From positions 1-64,000 of the forward strand of contig CAZDQL010000005.1 of NCBI GenBank assembly GCA_964507325.1: a stretch of DNA of 64,000 nt. Direction: 5' to 3'. Positions 42,547 to 51,732 of the stretch are shown here, piece after piece. Position numbers and translations under genes: made by a program. Every line of letters starts with the position of its first letter. Position 1 is the stretch's first letter. Source of the DNA: CAZDQL01 sp964507325 (GTDB lineage: Bacteria > Planctomycetota > UBA1135 > GCA-002686595). The notes under the pieces are model-generated. The model was given only the letters and a program-made list of their open reading frames with translations, had not been told where the DNA came from and ran no database searches.

Positions 42547-44019
42547 TCAGCGCGCCCGGGGCAGGCGCAGCCCCTCCAGGTGCCGGGCCCAGGCCTCCTC
42601 CAGCTCCCCCCAGTCGACGCCGGCGAAGGCCGCCTCGGCCGCGCGCCGGCGCGCCCGGGCGCGGGCGTCCTCGACCGAGCCGCCGCCGGTCAGCCGCCGC
42701 CGCTCCGCGTTCCAGGCCCCGCGCAGGGTGCGGAAGTAGGTGGGCAGGATCTCGCTCCAACGCCGGTCGCGACGCACCTGGGGGGAGGTCGCCAGGAAGT
42801 GCACCATCGACCAGGCCTGGGGGTAGAGGGTGGCAGAGTCGGCGTAGAACTGCTCGCGGTCGAGGCCGGTGACCACCTCCCAGGGGTAGGTGTGCCCCTC
42901 GCGCAGCGCCTCCTGGGCGCTCTCCAGCCGGTAGCGGTTGGGCTCGATCTTCCCCACGCGGCCGCGGTCGATCACGGCCCCGCCAAAGTACTCCGCCATC
43001 CCCTCGTCGAACCAAGGGTGGGGCGCGACCTCGTCGGCGGCGTAGTGGATGTACTGGTGGAACGCCTCGTGCAGGAGCACGGCCTGGGTGTAGTGCGCCC
43101 CGTCGATGCCCCCCTCTTTCAGACCGCTGGCGTCGAAGAGCACCAGCTCCTCCTCCCCCGCGCTCCAGTAGCCCACCGAGCCCTGCCAGCCGCCGTAGGC
43201 CAGGTACTCGGCCTCGTCGCGACAGACGCGGATCGTGGAGACCACGTCGACGGTGTGGTCGGGGGGGCAGGTGTCCAGGAAGACGCCGCGTATCGTCTCG
43301 ACGCTGTCGATCAGCTCGACGAGGAAGCGCTCGTCGACCTCGTGGCTGAGGACGATGAAGTGCTCGCTGTCGCGCGCCTTCCAGCCGTCGACCAGCCCCA
43401 GGCGCACGTCGATGCGGTGGTCGACCCCCGAGATGCGCTTGCCCTTGTAGTAGCGCTCGAGCTGCTTGCGCTCCTGGTCGACCTGGCGCGGATCGAAGAG
43501 CCGCAGCCCCTCCGCCGAGCGCTCCCAGTAGACGCGCTGATCGTCGAGGCCAGCCAGGTCGGAGCGCCCGACGATCACGTAGGTGCGCAGCGGCCCCTCC
43601 CAGGCGTGCACCCAGAGTGCGGTGGGCCGGCCCTCGACCACCTTCTGGCAGCTCCAGCGCCGCGGCTGGTACTCGAAGCGCCGCCGCGGGGTGCGCTCGA
43701 GTCGCTTGGAGTCGGGGACGAGCTCCCGCGCCAGGAAGCTCTCGGCGTCGGTGACCGCCTCCCCCGCTCCGCCGTCGCGGGGCACCAGGTACACGTCGAG
43801 GGTGGCGGGCTGCCTCCCCGCGGCGCGGGCGGCGGGCTCGAGCTCCTCGACGTAGGAGAGCACACAGAAGCGCTCGCGCGGGCGCACCGGCAGCTGCTCG
43901 TAGCGGGGGGGGCGGGTGAGCGTGAGGCCCAGCTCGGGGTACTTCTCGACCCGACCCTGTCCCAGGGCGAGGCTCGAGCAGCCGAGGAGACCGGCGGCGA
44001 GGAGAAGGCTGCGGATCAT
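42547..44019 (-). CDS. Secreted DUF1570-like zinc peptidase, copy 2
   Basis: A 490-residue exported protein (signal peptide 1-21, ending near LGQG). Residues 317-321 are HEAFH, with WFDEGMAEYF supplying the third ligand. Layout matches the copy at 33380-35032, though sequences outside the motif differ widely. ATG at 44019 was chosen because it begins the signal peptide. The last 60 residues are Arg-rich. Its 3' end lies 11 nt from the convergent JAMM gene. Substrate unknown. Confidence 0.75.
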   Translation of the reverse strand: MIRSLLLAAGLLGCSSLALGQGRVEKYPELGLTLTRPPRYEQLPVRPRERFCVLSYVEELEPAARAAGRQPATLDVYLVPRDGGAGEAVTDAESFLARELVPDSKRLERTPRRRFEYQPRRWSCQKVVEGRPTALWVHAWEGPLRTYVIVGRSDLAGLDDQRVYWERSAEGLRLFDPRQVDQERKQLERYYKGKRISGVDHRIDVRLGLVDGWKARDSEHFIVLSHEVDERFLVELIDSVETIRGVFLDTCPPDHTVDVVSTIRVCRDEAEYLAYGGWQGSVGYWSAGEEELVLFDASGLKEGGIDGAHYTQAVLLHEAFHQYIHYAADEVAPHPWFDEGMAEYFGGAVIDRGRVGKIEPNRYRLESAQEALREGHTYPWEVVTGLDREQFYADSATLYPQAWSMVHFLATSPQVRRDRRWSEILPTYFRTLRGAWNAERRRLTGGGSVEDARARARRRAAEAAFAGVDWGELEEAWARHLEGLRLPRAR

Positions 44020-44117
44020 CCCCCCGCTATCGGCCCGGGAGCACCCTCCACTCAACGCAGGCAACCGCGCGCTTGCGGAACACGGGCCGAGGCCTGCCAG
44101 GGTAGGCTGGCCGGCCC

Positions 44118-45056
44118 ATGGCGACGGCGGCCCCGATCAAGACGGTCCTCCTGACCGATCTCGACAACACCCTCTTCGACTGGGTGGGACTCTGGCACAA
44201 GTGCTTCAGCGCCATGCTGGAGGAGCTGGTCCGCGCGTCCGGCGTCTCCCGCCAGGTGCTGATCGACGAGTTCCGGGCCGTCCACCGGCGGCACCGGACC
44301 AGCGAGTACTCCTTCGCCCTCGAGGAGCTGCCGTCGCTCTTGGCCCGACACGCCCAGCAGGAGATCGTCGAGGAGTACAGCAGCGCCATCGACGCCTTCT
44401 GTCGAGCGCGCCGCGCGCACCTGCGGCTCTACCCGGGCGTACGGGACGTCCTGGTGGCGCTCAGGACCCGAGGGTGCCTGATCGTCGGCTGCACCGAGTC
44501 GCGGGCGTTCCAGGCCAGCCACCGCGTCCGGCGCCTCGGACTCGACGGGATCCTCGACTACCTCTTCTCCCCCGAGGACCACGACATCCCCGCGCACCTG
44601 ACTCGCGAGGGGGTGCGTCGCTACCCACCGAGCTCCTACGAGTTCCGCCACACCGTCCACCAGCACACGCCCCCGGACCTGTCGAAGCCCAACCCCGATT
44701 TCCTGCGCGCACTCCTACGCGGTCTCGGCGCGCGCCAGGAGGAGTGCGTCCTCGTCGGCGACAGCCTGCACAGGGACGTGGGCATGGCTCAGGCGGCGGG
44801 CGTCAGCGACGTCCACGCCAGCTACGGCCAATCCCACGAGCGGGAGGAGTACGAGTTGCTCCGCGCGGTCACTCACTGGACCGAGGAGGACGTGGAACGC
44901 GAGCGGCGAGCGGCCGCACGTGAAGTCCGGCCGACCCACGTGCTCGAGGAGCGCTTCGACGAATTGCTCGAGCTCATCGACTTCGGGCCCTTCCACGGCG
45001 TGCTTCGTTCCCGCGAAGCAGATCTCCAGGGCACGGCCCCTTCAGCCGGGCGGTAG
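44118..45056 (+). CDS. HAD-superfamily hydrolase
   Basis: A 312-residue HAD enzyme. Motif I is TDLDNTLFDW (nucleophile Asp near residue 14), motif II CTESRAF, motif III KPNPDF, motif IV VGDSLHRDV with the acidic pair. The cap is helical (about 22-110), typical of type C1 phosphatases. A 60-residue acidic helical tail is unusual. Substrate is not predictable. It is divergent from the DUF1570 copy 2 gene. Confidence 0.85.
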   Translation: MATAAPIKTVLLTDLDNTLFDWVGLWHKCFSAMLEELVRASGVSRQVLIDEFRAVHRRHRTSEYSFALEELPSLLARHAQQEIVEEYSSAIDAFCRARRAHLRLYPGVRDVLVALRTRGCLIVGCTESRAFQASHRVRRLGLDGILDYLFSPEDHDIPAHLTREGVRRYPPSSYEFRHTVHQHTPPDLSKPNPDFLRALLRGLGARQEECVLVGDSLHRDVGMAQAAGVSDVHASYGQSHEREEYELLRAVTHWTEEDVERERRAAAREVRPTHVLEERFDELLELIDFGPFHGVLRSREADLQGTAPSAGR

Positions 45057-45131
45057 CGCCGTCGGAGTGGAGCAGATCCCCGACCGCGGGTATTGGGGAA
45101 GACGCAGCGGGCGGAGTCGTCCCCCACTCCT

Positions 45132-45884
45132 ATGTCGCATCGGATCGTTCCGAAGCCGGGCCTGGGTTCCGTAGAGGCCGCGCACCGGGACCACCCCGTG
45201 GGACGAGGTAAGGCCCCAATCCTCGTGGCGAGCGTCGCGGTGAGCCTGCTCCTCGTCGCCACGTACACGCTGCAGGTCTCCCACACCCGATCACGAGGCG
45301 CTTGGGAGCGACTCCTCGCGGTCTGGGAGCAGGAGATCCCGGCCTGGATCGAGACCTTGCACGCGTCGCGGCGGACGAGGATGCGGAGCTACGCCGCATT
45401 GAACGCTGAGCGGCGAGCGTTCTGGGACGACCGCTGGACTGCGAATGCCGTCGAGCACCGGGGGGAGACGCTGGAGACCACCCTTCTCGGCTGGAAGCGG
45501 AGACGGGTTTCTGAGTGGAGTCTGAGGATCCCAATCCCAAACGACATCACCTGGAAGGGAACGCCGCTGCGCTCGACCTTGTACCTGATCCAGGAGCACA
45601 GTGGTCTCGCCTCCCAGGCTCGGGCCCTGCTCGCCCCGGCAAACCCGCACCCTTCTCCCGACCTGCTGACCTACCTGGGTCGGTTCCTCGAGTCCCAAGG
45701 CGTTCTGCTCGAGGTGGACCAGCCGGTGGGCGGCTGCCTCGACTATTGGCAGCGTGACTCCAGCGCGAGGTGGCGTCCGCATTTCGAGGAGGTGTTCGAG
45801 GAGCTTGGAATCACAGTGCCCCCCCTACCCGAGACCACGCCCTGGCAGGGTGTATTCGCGGGCGGGATCAGCGTCAGCTACTAG
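45132..45884 (+). CDS. Single-pass membrane hypothetical protein
   Basis: A 250-residue protein with one membrane helix (about residues 30-50, PILVASVAVSLLLVATYTL) and a periplasmic remainder with Trp-rich and Arg-rich segments. No domain recognised. ATG at 45132 was chosen; an upstream in-frame TTG at 45093 is possible. Lower GC usage than neighbours in places suggests a lineage-specific gene. Confidence 0.55.
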   Translation: MSHRIVPKPGLGSVEAAHRDHPVGRGKAPILVASVAVSLLLVATYTLQVSHTRSRGAWERLLAVWEQEIPAWIETLHASRRTRMRSYAALNAERRAFWDDRWTANAVEHRGETLETTLLGWKRRRVSEWSLRIPIPNDITWKGTPLRSTLYLIQEHSGLASQARALLAPANPHPSPDLLTYLGRFLESQGVLLEVDQPVGGCLDYWQRDSSARWRPHFEEVFEELGITVPPLPETTPWQGVFAGGISVSY

Positions 45885-45947
45885 AAACCCCGTTCCCTCA
45901 CCTCCGCCTCGGCGCCTCGTGGGCCGAGCAGCGCCCCACCGAACCCC

Positions 45948-46652
45948 TCACCCGATCCGCGCCCAACGCGCCCGCCAGGCCCAGAGCGCGCCACTCTTCT
46001 TCTGATACTCAGCGGCCTGGCCCACCAGCTCCCCCACCTCGTCGAAGGCGGCGCGCGCCTCCTCGCGGCGCGAGAGCGCTGCCAGCGACTTCCCGCGGCG
46101 GTAGGCGCTCTCCGGGCTCGGGCCGTGGTTGCGCTCGAAGAGGGCCAGAACCTCCAGCGCCTCGGCGTGCTCCCCCGCTCGGGCGCGCGCCTCCGCCAGC
46201 CGCAGCGCGGCGCTCCCGTAGGCGTGCTCCTCGTCGAGGGCGAGGACCCGCTCCAGCTCCCGGACCGCCTCCTCGAGACGCCCGGCGCTCAGGTAGGAGC
46301 AACCCAAGCGATAGCCCCACTCCGCGGTCGCGGGCTCTCCCCGAGCCGCCTCTTCCAGCAGGGGGATGGCGCGGCGATGACGCCCTTGATTGGCGAAGAG
46401 GGAGCCCAGCTTGCCCTGGTTGTGGGGAGTCTCGACCGCGCTGAGCTGGCGCACCAGGGCCTGGTGCTGGCGGCGGTCGAGGGCGTGGGCGGCGAGCTTG
46501 GAGAGCACCAGGGCGAGCAGGATCGCCACCAGCCAGAAGCCCACGAAGGGGATCCCGAGCAGGGCCCCGATCACCGGCACTCCTCCCAAGAGGCTGCGCA
46601 GGATGCCCAGGAGGAGCAGGGTGGCGGCGAAGAAAGCGACCAGCCTCAGCAC
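45948..46652 (-). CDS. Membrane-anchored TPR protein
   Basis: A 234-residue protein with two hydrophobic helices at the N terminus (residues 3-25 and 30-55) followed by about four tetratricopeptide-like helices, with repeated patterns such as LEEAVRELERVLALDEEHAYG and ALEVLALFERNHG. TPR arrays bind partner proteins. It ends 64 nt from the stop of the convergent membrane hypothetical gene. Role not assigned. Confidence 0.75.
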   Translation of the reverse strand: MLRLVAFFAATLLLLGILRSLLGGVPVIGALLGIPFVGFWLVAILLALVLSKLAAHALDRRQHQALVRQLSAVETPHNQGKLGSLFANQGRHRRAIPLLEEAARGEPATAEWGYRLGCSYLSAGRLEEAVRELERVLALDEEHAYGSAALRLAEARARAGEHAEALEVLALFERNHGPSPESAYRRGKSLAALSRREEARAAFDEVGELVGQAAEYQKKSGALWAWRARWARIG

Positions 46653-46723
46653 CGGAGGAGTGTAGTTCCTGGGCGCCGCCCCCGCCGCACCCTATCCTCG
46701 GCCCACCCCTGCCGAGCCCATCC

Positions 46724-48061
46724 GTGTCCACCCCCGATCCGCGCCGCGCCGCCCGACTCGAGCTGGCCCGCGCCCTGGGCGGTTTCGCCCTGGCCCCCCT
46801 GCGCTTGTCGAGCTTCGCCCTCCGCCGCCGGGCGATCCTGAACGGTGTGCGCGGCGACCTGGCGGGAGACGCCCCGCCCCTCGAGGTGCCGGAGCTCCCG
46901 CGCCTGCCGTCGCGCCCCCTGCGGCTCTTCCTCTCCTGCGGCGAGACCTCGAGCGAGACCCACGCGGTGCGACTGGTGGCCCACTGCCAGCGGCTCGCCA
47001 CCGGAGCGGGTGCCCCCGCGCCGGAGCTCGTGGGGTTGGGGGGAGAGGAGCTCGCGGCGGCGGGGGTCGAGACGGTCGCCGATCCCACGCGCGGGGCGAC
47101 GATGGGCGGCGAAGGGGTCACGGGTCAGATCGGCTTCTGGCTGGGGGTCCTCGAGCGCGCGGCGCAGGTCTTCGCCACGCGCCCGCCGGACCTCTTCGTC
47201 CCCGTCGACGCCCCGGCCCTGCACCTGCCGCTGGCGCGCCTCGCGGGGCGCTACGGCGTGCCGACCCTGCACTTCGTCGCGCCCCAGTACTGGGCCTGGG
47301 CGCCCTGGCGCGTGGGCGCCTACCGGCGGGCGGTGGAGCGCGCCCTCTGCATCCTGCCCTTCGAGCGCTCCTGGTTCGAGCGGCACGGGGTGTCGGTCGC
47401 CTACGTCGGCCACCCTCAGCTCGACACGCTGGCGGAGGTCGGACCCGCGCCCGGGGAGGCCGATCGCGAGGGGGTGGTGCTCCTGCCCGGCAGTCGCTCG
47501 TCGGAGATCGAGACGATGCTGCCCTTCATGCTGCTCGCCTGCGCGCGGGCCAACCTCGGAGGCGTGCCGGTGAGCGTCGCCCAGCGCACCGACGAGCACG
47601 CCGAGCGGATCGAGAGGTTGATCCAGGCGGCGGGCGGGGGGGTCACCCTCGTGGTGGGTGACCTGCACGGGAGCCTGGGCCGGGCGCGCGCGGCACTCGC
47701 CACCTCTGGCACGGTCCTGCTCGACCTCCTGCACCACCGTCTGCCGGCGGTGGTGCTCTACGGCCTGCGCGGCGCGCTGCGCACGCGGCTGGCGCCCTAC
47801 CTGGTCACGGTCCCCCACTTCGCCTCCACCAACCTGCTGGCGGGGGAAGAGGTCCTCCCGGAGCGCACCCTGCACGCCGGGGCGAGTCGCGCCGCCCCCG
47901 AGGTTGGCTCACTCCTCGAGCAGTGCTACAACGACGCCCCTTGGCGGGAGCGCTGCCTGCGCGGTCTCGATCGGGCAGCCGAACGCCTCGGCCCCCCCGG
48001 CGCCGCCGAGCGTGCTGCGAAGCACGTTCTGGCCCTCGCCGCCGAACGCGCCCCGCGCTGA
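46724..48061 (+). CDS. lpxB: Lipid-A-disaccharide synthase (LpxB-like)
   Basis: A 445-residue enzyme that joins UDP-diacylglucosamine and lipid X in lipid A synthesis. Motifs are CGETSSETHA, PVDAPALHLPL, HFVAPQYWAWAPWRV, LLPGSRSSEIETMLPF, and LATSGTVLLD. The GETSGD motif of E. coli LpxB is GETSSE here. A 65-residue extension precedes the core. The start is GTG. Its presence indicates an LPS-type outer membrane, but no other lpx genes are in the window. Confidence 0.85.
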   Translation: MSTPDPRRAARLELARALGGFALAPLRLSSFALRRRAILNGVRGDLAGDAPPLEVPELPRLPSRPLRLFLSCGETSSETHAVRLVAHCQRLATGAGAPAPELVGLGGEELAAAGVETVADPTRGATMGGEGVTGQIGFWLGVLERAAQVFATRPPDLFVPVDAPALHLPLARLAGRYGVPTLHFVAPQYWAWAPWRVGAYRRAVERALCILPFERSWFERHGVSVAYVGHPQLDTLAEVGPAPGEADREGVVLLPGSRSSEIETMLPFMLLACARANLGGVPVSVAQRTDEHAERIERLIQAAGGGVTLVVGDLHGSLGRARAALATSGTVLLDLLHHRLPAVVLYGLRGALRTRLAPYLVTVPHFASTNLLAGEEVLPERTLHAGASRAAPEVGSLLEQCYNDAPWRERCLRGLDRAAERLGPPGAAERAAKHVLALAAERAPR

Positions 48062-48065
48062 GACG

Positions 48066-48770
48066 ATGGTCCCCGACGAGCCCTCCCCTCCCGATCAACT
48101 TCCGCGAAGTGAGGTGAAGGACTCGGATACCTGCGAGTACGGCGATTCTGCCATGCAGTGTGAGGCGACCCGGCTCATGACCGCCGCCCGTGAGGGAGAC
48201 CATGAAGCATTCAGCACCCTGGCGCAGAAGCTCCGGGGTCGTGCCTTCCAGGTCGCCCGCTCCTTGGTGGGTTCCACGGACGACGCCCTCGAGCTGTGTC
48301 AGGAGGCCTTCCTCAAGGCCTTCAAGGCCCGCCAGAGCTACGATCCCCGCCAGCCCTTCCTCCCCTGGTTCCACCAGATCCTGCGCAACACCTGCTTCAG
48401 CTTCCTGCGCAAGCACCGACGGCTGAAGCGACGCTCCCTCACCTACCGCAACGAGGACGGAGAGGACGTCGACTTCGAGATCGTCGACCCCTCCCCCGGC
48501 CCCGGACACGGAGTGGAGCAGAGTGAGCGCCGGGTCCTGTTCCAGAGGGCCTTGGCTCGTCTCTCGGCCCGCGACCGGGAGATCCTCGCCCTGCGACACT
48601 TCCAGGAACTTCCGTACAAGGAGATCGCCGCGACCCTGGGCATTCCCGAGGGCACGGTCATGTCGCGCCTCTTCCACGCGCGACGGCGCCTGCGCGAGGC
48701 GCTCGGACCGGCGCTGGGAGAAACCGGCGTCGCGGCGAGGACCGGAGAGCAGGGAAAGGGGGGGCAATGA
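48066..48770 (+). CDS. ECF-type RNA polymerase sigma factor
   Basis: A 234-residue sigma factor. Region 2 begins near residue 35 (AAREGDHEAFSTLAQKLRGRAF, then DDALELCQEAFLKAFKARQSYDP) and region 4 near 165 (LARLSARDREILALRHFQELPYKEIAATLGIPEGTVMSRLFHARRRL). No extra domain apart from a Gly-rich tail. It would direct RNA polymerase to a stress or envelope promoter. Its stop overlaps the anti-sigma gene by 4 nt, the classic regulatory pair. ATG at 48066 is used; an alternative start at 48153 is possible. Confidence 0.92.
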   Translation: MVPDEPSPPDQLPRSEVKDSDTCEYGDSAMQCEATRLMTAAREGDHEAFSTLAQKLRGRAFQVARSLVGSTDDALELCQEAFLKAFKARQSYDPRQPFLPWFHQILRNTCFSFLRKHRRLKRRSLTYRNEDGEDVDFEIVDPSPGPGHGVEQSERRVLFQRALARLSARDREILALRHFQELPYKEIAATLGIPEGTVMSRLFHARRRLREALGPALGETGVAARTGEQGKGGQ

Positions 48771-49213
48771 GGCCGCCCGAACCGGAACCGACCCGAGACG
48801 AGATGCTCGCCATGGCCTACGTGGACGGCGAGTTGAACGCGGAGACGCGCGTCGAGCTGGACCGGCGCATGGCCGCCGAGCCCACATTGGCCTGCCTGGT
48901 GGCCCACTACCAGGAACTGGACCTCCTGGCGCGCGAGATGGCGCCCCCCGAGCCCGCCGACCACGAGTGGGCGCGGCTGGAGCTCGACCTGGTGCAGCGC
49001 ACCGGCGTCGGGCTGGGATGGATCCTGTTCGTCCTGGGCTGTCTGGGCCTGGCGGCGACCAGCGTGTGGAGCGTGGCGACCAGCGAGATGCCGATCTGGT
49101 CCAAGACCCTCACCCTGGCCGTGATCGGCGGCTTCGGCCTGCTCCTCTCCACCACCGTCCGAGCTCGACTGGCGGTGTTCCACTGCGACCCCTACCGGAA
49201 GGTGCAGCGATGA
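48767..49213 (+). CDS. Putative membrane anti-sigma factor
   Basis: A 148-residue protein with an N-terminal soluble domain (1-70) whose pattern AYVDGELNAETRVELDRRM resembles anti-sigma domains, followed by two membrane helices (about 85-105 and 115-135). The zinc-binding HxxxCxxC motif of ZAS factors is absent, so it would be a zinc-less variant. It overlaps the sigma gene by 4 nt and the next gene by 4 nt. Function inferred from context. Confidence 0.75.
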   Translation: MRPPEPEPTRDEMLAMAYVDGELNAETRVELDRRMAAEPTLACLVAHYQELDLLAREMAPPEPADHEWARLELDLVQRTGVGLGWILFVLGCLGLAATSVWSVATSEMPIWSKTLTLAVIGGFGLLLSTTVRARLAVFHCDPYRKVQR

Positions 49214-49530
49214 TCGTCGTGACGACGGAACGCGTGCCGGGACGCGAGGTCGAGGAGGTCTTCGGCTTGGTGCGCGGCACGACGGTGCGCTCCAGGCACC
49301 TCTTCCGCGACATCGGTGCCTACCTCAAGATCCTGGTCGGCGGCGAGGTGCCCGAGTACACCAAACTGATCGCCGAGACGCGCGAGCAGGCGCTGGACCG
49401 CATGATCGCCGAGGCCCGGGCGCGCGGCGCCGACGCCGTCCTCGCCTTCCGCTTCGCCACCAGCGAGGTGGCCCGGGCGGCGGCGGAGGTGGTGGCCTAC
49501 GGGACGGCGGTGAAGCTGCGCGCGGAGTGA
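49210..49530 (+). CDS. UPF0145 (YbjQ-family) protein
   Basis: A 106-residue protein with the family pattern VTTERVPGREVEEVFGLVRGTTVRSRHLFRD and MIAEARARGADAVLAFRFATSE. YbjQ relatives form rings and have been proposed to bind heavy metals, but their role is unproven. It overlaps the anti-sigma gene by 4 nt (ATGA), so it belongs to the sigma operon. Confidence 0.9.
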   Translation: MIVVTTERVPGREVEEVFGLVRGTTVRSRHLFRDIGAYLKILVGGEVPEYTKLIAETREQALDRMIAEARARGADAVLAFRFATSEVARAAAEVVAYGTAVKLRAE

Positions 49531-49547
49531 GCCGCTCCGCAGAGCCC

Positions 49548-50405
49548 TCACGCCTCGGGTGGGGTTCGCGGCTCGCCGAGCCTCGATGAACCGCGCGTCA
49601 AGGCGATCGTCAGGGCGGCCGCGCCGATCGCGATCCCGGTCGTGAGCGGCGTGCCGAGCAGGAGGTTGAAGAGCTGCGGCTCGTCGAGCGGCTCGCCCGT
49701 CTCTCTGAAGCGGAACGCCCCCGCCATGAAGCACGCGTTCCAGCCGAAGTGGATCGCCCAGGCGCAGCCGATGTGACCCGAGGCGAGGATCAGCCGATTG
49801 CGCATCACGCCCACGGCGAAGAGCGTCAGGAGGCTGAGCAGCGTCAGCTCTCCGTGGTGCGGCATGCCCACCGGGCGCAGCGCGTAGAACCCGTAGTGGA
49901 AGGCGGTGAACAGGGCCGCGACGAGGACGGAGATCGCGAGCGTCCCCGAGCGCGGGAGCCAGCGACGAACCAGGCCCAGGAGCAGGGCGCCGAGGACGAG
50001 CTCCTCGTTGAGCGTCTGCCCGCAGGTGTGCAGCAGGAGCAGTGGGGCGCTATCCAGGGCGAGGACGTGCACGGCTTCGACCTCCGCCCCGTGTGCCGTG
50101 CGCTCGAGCAGGGGCCAGGCCAGCAGGAAGACCGCGACCAGGAGGACCGCCGTGCCGAGGACCTGGCGCGGCGCCAGGCGCAGGCCGACGCGCTCGAGTC
50201 CCTCGCCGGGCCATGCGATCCAGGCGCAAGCGACGATCGCGAGGGAGCCGGCGATCGACACCCAGAGCCCGGCATTCGGCACGTAGGTCAGACAGGCGTA
50301 GGCGGCGATCAAGAGCGCGACGCCGATCGCCCGACGCGCCCTGCCCGACGCTCTCGCACGTTGGTCGGGATCGGGGGACCTGCTCGTCACGCTGGGCATG
50401 CCCAT
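49548..50405 (-). CDS. CPBP-family intramembrane metalloprotease homologue
   Basis: A 285-residue polytopic membrane protein with about eight helices. CPBP motifs are NEELVLGALL (the EE of EExxxR, but the Arg is not conserved), FTAFHYG, and IHFGWNAC. The missing Arg raises doubt about activity; relatives process prenylated proteins or bacteriocins. Start near 50405 is a choice between two close Met codons. It is convergent with the sigma-operon genes and follows the ThrE gene on the minus strand. Confidence 0.8.
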   Translation of the reverse strand: MGMPSVTSRSPDPDQRARASGRARRAIGVALLIAAYACLTYVPNAGLWVSIAGSLAIVACAWIAWPGEGLERVGLRLAPRQVLGTAVLLVAVFLLAWPLLERTAHGAEVEAVHVLALDSAPLLLLHTCGQTLNEELVLGALLLGLVRRWLPRSGTLAISVLVAALFTAFHYGFYALRPVGMPHHGELTLLSLLTLFAVGVMRNRLILASGHIGCAWAIHFGWNACFMAGAFRFRETGEPLDEPQLFNLLLGTPLTTGIAIGAAALTIALTRGSSRLGEPRTPPEA

Positions 50406-50420
50406 GCTCCTCGGCCCCGG

Positions 50421-51665
50421 TCAGAGGGAGCGCCGCGGGGGCAGGAGGGCCCCAGCGAGCAGCAGCCCCCCCGCCAGGGCGACCGACACGATCGCCATGC
50501 GGAAGAAGGCCTCGGTCCCCGCCAGCGCCTCGCGGGAGAGGAAGAGGTCGAGTGCCCGGTACCCGATCGAGCCGGGGACCAGCATCAGGATCCCGGGGGT
50601 CAGGAGCACCTGCGCCGGCCGGTCCACGCGGCGCGCGTAGAAGTGGGCCAGGAGGCCCACGACCAGGGCGCCGAGCAGGGGTCCCACCTCCGGGGAGACG
50701 CGCGCCCCCAGGGTGGACGCGGCGAGCCCCGCCACGCTGGCGACCCAGATCCAGCCGAACTCGCGCACCCGCGCTTGGAAGAGGACCGCGAAGGCCAGGG
50801 GCGCCAGGGCGACCGCCGCGAGAGTGCCCCAGGTGGGCAGGGGTTGGACCTGGACCTCGACCGCCTCCAACGGCGCGATTCCCGCCAGGGTGCGACCCAG
50901 GGCGAGCCCCAGGGCGATCATCAGGAAGGTGGTGAGCGCCCCCGCCAGGCGGGCGGTGCCGGAGACGAGGTGGCGCGTGGTGAGCTCGACGGTGGCGACC
51001 GTCATCGTCAGACCGGGCACCAGGACGATCAGCGCCGCCAGGGTGACGATCTCCTCGGAGAGGGGCTGAACGCCGCGCGCGAAGAGCAGCGCGCAGCCCG
51101 CGACCAGGCCGGCGGCCAGGGGCTCGAAGACGCGGGCGGCGTCCTCCTGTCGCCCGAGGATCCCCGCCAGGAACGCCAGGGGCGCGGCCAGGAGGAAAGC
51201 CACCCCCACCTCCGGCCAGCCGCCGCCGAAGAGCGCCGCCGCCCCGGCGGAGGCGAAGCCGAAGGCCAGCGTCACCGCCGGGAGCCGGTGGCGCGGAGGC
51301 GCCTGGGCGAGCTCCTCGACGCGCACGCTCGTCTCCTCCACCGAGATGTGCCCATCTTCCAGCTCCTCGAGGAGCTCGTCGAACTCCACCAGTTTGCCCA
51401 GGTCGACCCCGCCGGGCTCGACCCGCAGAAGGCGCGTGCGCTGTTCCGCGGGAGGGCCGAAGGAGGCCGTCAAGCTGGTCGGCGTCGAGAGGAAGCGGGC
51501 CTCGAGGGAGAGGGAGGTGGCCACGCGCGAAAGCAGGCGCTCCAGCCGGTGGGCGGGAGTGCCGTAGGCGTGCAGGAGCTCGGCCACCCGCTCGACCAGG
51601 GCTTCCGAGCGCTGGACCGAGGGCGGCTCGGCGGCGCGGTCGGGGGCTGGAGTGGAAGGGGTCAT
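50421..51665 (-). CDS. Threonine/serine exporter (ThrE family)
   Basis: A 414-residue protein. Residues 1-140 are a soluble ThrE domain (LLHAYGTPAHRLERLLSRVATSLSL, then TSLTASFGP), followed by about ten membrane helices. The C-terminal part has the ThrE_2 fold with PGILMLVPGSIGYRAL. This fused form matches the Corynebacterium ThrE architecture and exports amino acids such as threonine and serine, although other small metabolites are possible. ATG at 51665 was chosen as the first Met inside the coding pattern. Confidence 0.9.
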   Translation of the reverse strand: MTPSTPAPDRAAEPPSVQRSEALVERVAELLHAYGTPAHRLERLLSRVATSLSLEARFLSTPTSLTASFGPPAEQRTRLLRVEPGGVDLGKLVEFDELLEELEDGHISVEETSVRVEELAQAPPRHRLPAVTLAFGFASAGAAALFGGGWPEVGVAFLLAAPLAFLAGILGRQEDAARVFEPLAAGLVAGCALLFARGVQPLSEEIVTLAALIVLVPGLTMTVATVELTTRHLVSGTARLAGALTTFLMIALGLALGRTLAGIAPLEAVEVQVQPLPTWGTLAAVALAPLAFAVLFQARVREFGWIWVASVAGLAASTLGARVSPEVGPLLGALVVGLLAHFYARRVDRPAQVLLTPGILMLVPGSIGYRALDLFLSREALAGTEAFFRMAIVSVALAGGLLLAGALLPPRRSL

Positions 51666-51732
51666 CGATGCAGACTCGGACGCGGCGGTCCGCCACACCC
51701 TGCCCTACGCGACCCACGCCGCTCCAGTGGTG

